From assembly GCF_003945595.2 (NCBI RefSeq), contig NW_024104096.1:2909501-2973500 (forward strand): a stretch of 64,000 nucleotides of DNA. Direction: 5' to 3'. Origin of the DNA: Pipra filicauda (taxonomy: Eukaryota; Chordata; Aves; Passeriformes; Pipridae). Below the pieces are notes generated by a model. It searched no databases. It saw nothing but the letters and a program-made list of their open reading frames with translations, and was not told the DNA's origin. The translations under genes and the position numbers were made by a program. This document shows positions 59,222 through 64,000 of this stretch, one piece after another. The stretch's first letter is position 1; every line of letters starts with the position of its first letter.

Positions 59222-59299
59222 GCAGTCAATATTTGAGTAAAACATATCCCCCTGTCACAGTCTGCCCATCAGAACCCCCACCCCTGTGGAAAAAGACTT

Positions 59300-59815
59300 A
59301 GGTCATTTTCCACAAAGCTACTTTCCAGTCAGCCAGTCTGCAGCAGGTACTGGTACATGAAGTTATTCCTCCCCAGGTGCATAGCATTGCATTTACCTCT
59401 TCTGAACTACTTGATACTCCCATCAGCCCATTTGTCTAGTCCCATTTGTCATGTCTCTCTTAATATCAGCCTTGTCCTCCAGCATATCAACCTCTGCCCT
59501 GCATATCTGCCTGATCCTATCGTCCAGACTTAAAAAAGTCACAGTTTTGATTTCTGAGAGATATCACCAATAACCAGCTGCCAGTTGGAATTTGTAATGC
59601 TGATATTACCCTTTGATCCCAATGGGAAAGCCAGTTCTTGACTCACTTCCACTTAGTTGTCCACTTACTGAGTTTCTATTTGACCAATTTCTATTAACTC
59701 TGAGGTTACTCTGGGTTAGCATGTCAAAGGCCTTGATGAAACGACATCCACTGCTTGCTTCTTGTTCACAGAGCTCGTCATCTCAACAGGGAGGACAAAC
59801 AGGTTGGTGAGGTAC
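59300..59815 (-). repeat. Degenerate CR1 LINE internal fragment
   Basis: The minus strand matches the RT region of CR1 in scattered blocks, for example the segment around tgtcaaaggccttgatgaa, which parallels 49406-49426 of the large copy. Numerous stops and gaps; old. Confidence 0.6.
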
Positions 59816-61050
59816 AATTTTTCTCTTAATGTAATCTTAGGGTAGACATTAAGGATAAACCATCTACAATGTATTCCTAAAGTATTTGCATGCATTTGTG
59901 GCAAACTATGAATATTCATAATGAAAAAACTCTGGAAATCTAGAAAAAGCATCAATTACAAAAATTACAAAAAAGCAGAGAAATAAGATCTCCCTGTGGC
60001 ATGAATTCAATCAGGTTGCTTTATACATGGATTATTTAACCTTTAGACTTATTAAACTAACCACTTATTTATATCAGCTTTATTAATTTTTTCAAGTGCC
60101 TGTTGCACTCTATGATGCATCACCATTTACACATTAAATAGAACAGTGTCTCTTTTTCTTTGGATTGTTTAATTTCTTACTCTTTCTCACTGTATCTTAA
60201 AACTACAGCATCTGAGGCAATGTGTCAAATAAGATTGAAAAGACTATGAGATAAACTAGCATTTCCTCTTTTTTTTGACAGCTTTGTACACAAATGAAAA
60301 ACTACCTTACCCTTCTGCTTTTTGTATAGGCTTTGTTATTCACCCTCTTCATAAAAATAAAATATGGCAGAAAAATATGAAGTAATAAATGAGTAACATC
60401 TTTCATGTGGACATACATCCAGTGGCAATGGAAACCTGTAGTTTTGATGGAAACCAGGGATTTTCAGAGTTTTGGAAATCCATCCAATAATCAAGAAGAA
60501 GTTCAAGACTTACAAAATGATAATTCATTCTCATTGATAGAAACTCAGACTTTTTTCTTGTTTACAAAACATTAACTAAGGAGACAGAAAAAGTGATTGA
60601 CTTCCCTTACAGCATTATCTTTTATATAAAGTTATATTATATTCACTATTAAGTTGTTTCTATAAATAATCCATTACTAATGAAAATTTGGAAATTGCAT
60701 TTTCTTAAAACTGTTCTGGAATTTGGAGTTTTATTCAGGGCCTACCAAATAAAATGTGAATGGTCTTTATATCAGACTCATAGAACGTGAAATTTTTTGG
60801 AAAATGTTGTAGGTAGGAGTCCAAGTGATTTACTGTACAAATGTTTGGTCTTTCTTAAAAAGTAGGAAGATGTATTTAATTTTGCAACACTAAAATCCAA
60901 AGAGGCACTATTTACAAACATAGAAAATAAAGAGGATCCAAATTATGCCTCCAAGTCTCTGTAGAAGCCTTTTTCCTTCTCCTAGAGAGAGGACATTAAC
61001 TAAATGTCATTTTCCTGGTTACGGTGAGTTAGTCTTGGTGAAGGGCCAAA
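59816..61050. other. AT-rich gene-free stretch
   Basis: No gene, RNA or recognisable repeat. Confidence 0.5.
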
Positions 61051-61830
61051 TATCTACCCAGTTGCACAGTCCCCCTTCTCAGTGGGACAAGGGAACAAAA
61101 CCAGGAAGATTGCTTAGCAGTTATGTTTAACTTAGCAGGAAGTTAAACATGTTAAACTGTTTTGCTTAGCAGTTACTTTAATTTATTGCCAATTAAAATG
61201 GATTTGAGTTATGAGAAACTAAGACAAACATTAAAACAATGTTTTAAAACTCAACTTCAGTTCTTCACTCCAAACTCCTCTGCCCTGCCCCTGAACAGCA
61301 CAGAGAATGTGTGTGGGGGTGAGTTAACACATATTTTCTCTCTGGCACTCCTTTCCTCTCACACTTTCCCTATTTCCAGTGTGGTTTCTCCCACCAGCTG
61401 AAGTCCTTCAGGAAAAAAAGTTTCTTCCAGAATGGGCTCTACCCACACTGCAGTTCCTTCAGGAAATATCCATCTGCTCCAGAGTGGAGTCCCTTCATGG
61501 GCTGCAAGGAAATACCTACTTTACCATGGTCCTCTTCACAGCTTGCAGGGAAATACTAGCTCCAGTGCCTGGAGCACCTCCTCCTCCTTCTTCTCTGACT
61601 TGGGTGTTCACACTGTAGTTTCTCACTCTTCCCCCCCCCCCCCCCCCCCCTTCCCCCTTCACCTGTCCAGCATTTTTTGCCCTTTCATAAATACGTTTTA
61701 CCAGAGAAACGGGAAAATGGTCCTGTGGCCCACTGCAGCCGATGGGAACTGGCAGTCCCTCCCCTTCTTCTCACAGAGCAGACCCCCTTCTGCAAAAGCC
61801 TTTGCCACCTACACCCAATAGAGTGGTAAT
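61051..61830. repeat. Possible old LTR/ERV-derived interspersed repeat with poly-C tract
   Basis: A GC-richer island in AT-rich DNA. It contains loose 40-50-base repeats with a tgcagg(a)aat core (about 61440-61560) and a pure C-run of about 22 bases at 61631-61652. The text resembles an abundant avian interspersed repeat, but I could not fix its ends or its family. Confidence 0.35.
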
Positions 61831-64000
61831 TCTGTTTAACCAAGCACTGAAGTGAGATGATTTCCAGGAAGCAGAAATGGGACAGTAGGAAGGCCATCTG
61901 TAGGAGTGTCATTCATGGGACTGATGTGTAACTGTAGCTAACTTAATAGCTGTAGGAATCCCACCTTGCCACCTGACCTGGCAAGTCTGTCACTTATCAC
62001 ACTGCTTAGAGTGGAAATTACTGTAGGATTACCCAGATCTGGAGCAGCTAGATTTTTTTCCTCAGTATTTAGATTCTAAGAGATTCAGATAATCAGTTAG
62101 TGGGATATCAGAAGGTATCAGCCAGATAGGTGCATGTGGAAATTTCCCCAGAAACTTACCTAAATGGATCTATAGGTTCCTCCATAACCCTGTAAATCAG
62201 GCACTAAGTTCTTTGGGACATGGATAAAAAATACAATGCAATAAAAAGCACTGCATTGTCTAGATAATCCTGGTGGAGGGAATTCCACCAGCCAGACATT
62301 TACAGACAGCTATTTCTACTCAGTCGTTATAGGAAACATATACATAGACAGTTTAAAAATCCTTACTTAATAAAACTATTTCCCAGTGCTTTGCCTGTTG
62401 AGAGATATTAGTTGTTTGCCTTAAATAAATAAGGTTTAAACAGAATGAGTCACTTACTGTTAAAATATTGTGTGATTTAGTATGCTGATTGCTTAGCTCT
62501 ACTTGCTTAGTATGAGCAGCTACATTTGTTGAAGCCTTAGGCCATAAGCTGGGGACTTTCACCTAGATATGCTTTCAGCTGCAATACAGTAAATTTTCTT
62601 AACATTTTTCCTAGTAACTGGTACAGTGCTGTGTTTTGTCTTTAGTATGAGAAGAATGTTGATAACACATTGATGCTTTAGTTGTTGCTAAGCAATGTTT
62701 ATTCCAAATCTAGAACTTTAGTTTCCCATGTTGTGCTGTGGAGCAGGTGCAGAAGAAGTGCAAACCAAAGTTAAGGAGGCTACAAATGTCAGCAGAAGGT
62801 GTATGAAGGGCACTTGAAGAATGGGTGGATAAATTGCAACGGTATATTTACCCAGGGATTTCTTTGTTCTCGGTCCCTCTCTGGAGACACCCAGTTCAAG
62901 ATGACCTACTGCTGTACCACACTATTAAATTATTTGTTTTTATAAAATCTGACACCAGAGACTCTGCTGCAGGAAACCTAAGTTTGAGCCTGAATCAAGA
63001 GGAAGCACACCTGGGAGTGTGTGTGTGAGCATGGAGTCAGAGGGGGATCCTACTGGCTCATTGGAAGGGACTCCAGTACCAGCAGTTAAAAGTCTTAAGT
63101 GATGTGTGTGCAACTCCTTGAATTGTGTGATAATGTGGAGGCTGTGTCTTCTCCCTTAACATTGCCTTTCTGCATTCTTTCATTTTTTACTCTGGTGTCA
63201 ATAATAATACATAGATGAAAGAAGTGCAGTACATTCCAGTTGAGTCTTGCGTACCTGTGAAGGTAAAGTTTGCATATGTAGAGCTTCCACATTTTTTCTT
63301 CCACAAGATAGATGGCAGATTTAAATGAGAACAGGCTAAAGATCTAAAAAAGTAAAATTAAACTTTGTTTGGAAAAAAAAAAAATAGAAGGAGACAGAGG
63401 GAAGGAAGAGATTCCTGCTGCATCTCTGTAATAAGGTGCTTACAACTACTTTTTGTGAAGCAAATTTCACTGCAAATCAAAATTCCAGTTATTCACACTG
63501 AAGTCAAAGGAACTTTCCAGCCTTTGATTCAATGAAACACCCGGTTTCAAGCGTACACTTATATTAGTTCTTGTTCAATGAAACTGATGGAGGTAAAGTT
63601 AAATCAATGTAAACATCCATTTATACCCTGCTGACTTCAGTAAGAAGTTAGTTTGCATTGGAATTGTTAAATCTGGTGACTCACATAATACTTCTTTGTG
63701 ACAGTTTATAATACTTGGAAATGTAGCCCATATTCTTAATGGTATTTAGAATAACTGAAGTCAACAAAATACCCTAAGCACACTCATCATCTTTGGCAAC
63801 TTAATATTATGCATATAAGTAAGTACTCTCTTAGAGAGACTAGTTCACTATTAGAAAGATATGCTACAGCACTGAGTTGTCTTCAAAGATAGACTTTTTT
63901 TTTATGGATTTTAAAATTCAATTTTACAGTTTATAGTCTGAAATGTACACCATTATGTAACGTTGTTTTGTGGATGGAAAATATGGGTTGTACACAAACA
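61831..64000. other. AT-rich gene-free stretch
   Basis: No gene, RNA or transposon recognised to the window end. Short frames lack motifs and splice context. Confidence 0.5.

Overview
The window is nuclear DNA from a bird. The evidence is numerous CR1 LINE fragments, avian-style LTR elements, very short introns, and three vertebrate genes in a conserved order: CRTAC1 (+), GOLGA7B (-), SFRP5 (+). I cannot name the species.

Positions 1-28430 are GC-rich and gene-dense. CRTAC1 runs from a CpG-island promoter near 0.8 kb through 14 constitutive coding exons to 12429. Three alternative, phase-compatible 3' ends follow: a hydrophobic tail exon (12665-12777), a pair of extra calcium-binding EGF exons (13606-14198), and a distal Ala-rich exon (15912-16054). 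The distal exon lies antisense to the last coding exon of GOLGA7B, which has five coding exons read leftward from 18196 to 15926. The 18.5-24.6 kb stretch is non-coding. SFRP5 follows (three exons, 24887-26922), with a CpG-rich promoter.

Positions 28431-38824 hold two nearly identical young endogenous retroviral elements in an LTR-internal-LTR-internal-LTR array. Each carries an uninterrupted 819-codon ORF: membrane segment, coiled coil, Gag-like region, aspartic protease, and a reverse transcriptase lacking its catalytic core. No integrase or env is recognised, so the elements look non-autonomous. The leftmost LTR is truncated and no target-site duplication flanks the array.

Positions 38825-64000 are AT-rich, and I recognise no host gene there. 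This part holds CR1 fragments (the largest, 48271 to about 50170, keeps a 482-codon RT ORF), two solo LTRs with recognisable target-site duplications, small tandem repeats and a poly-C tract. The change in base composition coincides with the retroviral array, so the array may mark a rearrangement or an assembly join.

CRTAC1 encodes a secreted extracellular-matrix-type protein, GOLGA7B an accessory subunit of palmitoyl acyltransferases, and SFRP5 a secreted Wnt antagonist. They are linked by conserved position, not by a shared pathway. All exon borders were read by eye from GT/AG sites, phase continuity and remembered homology; no alignment or transcript data were available.
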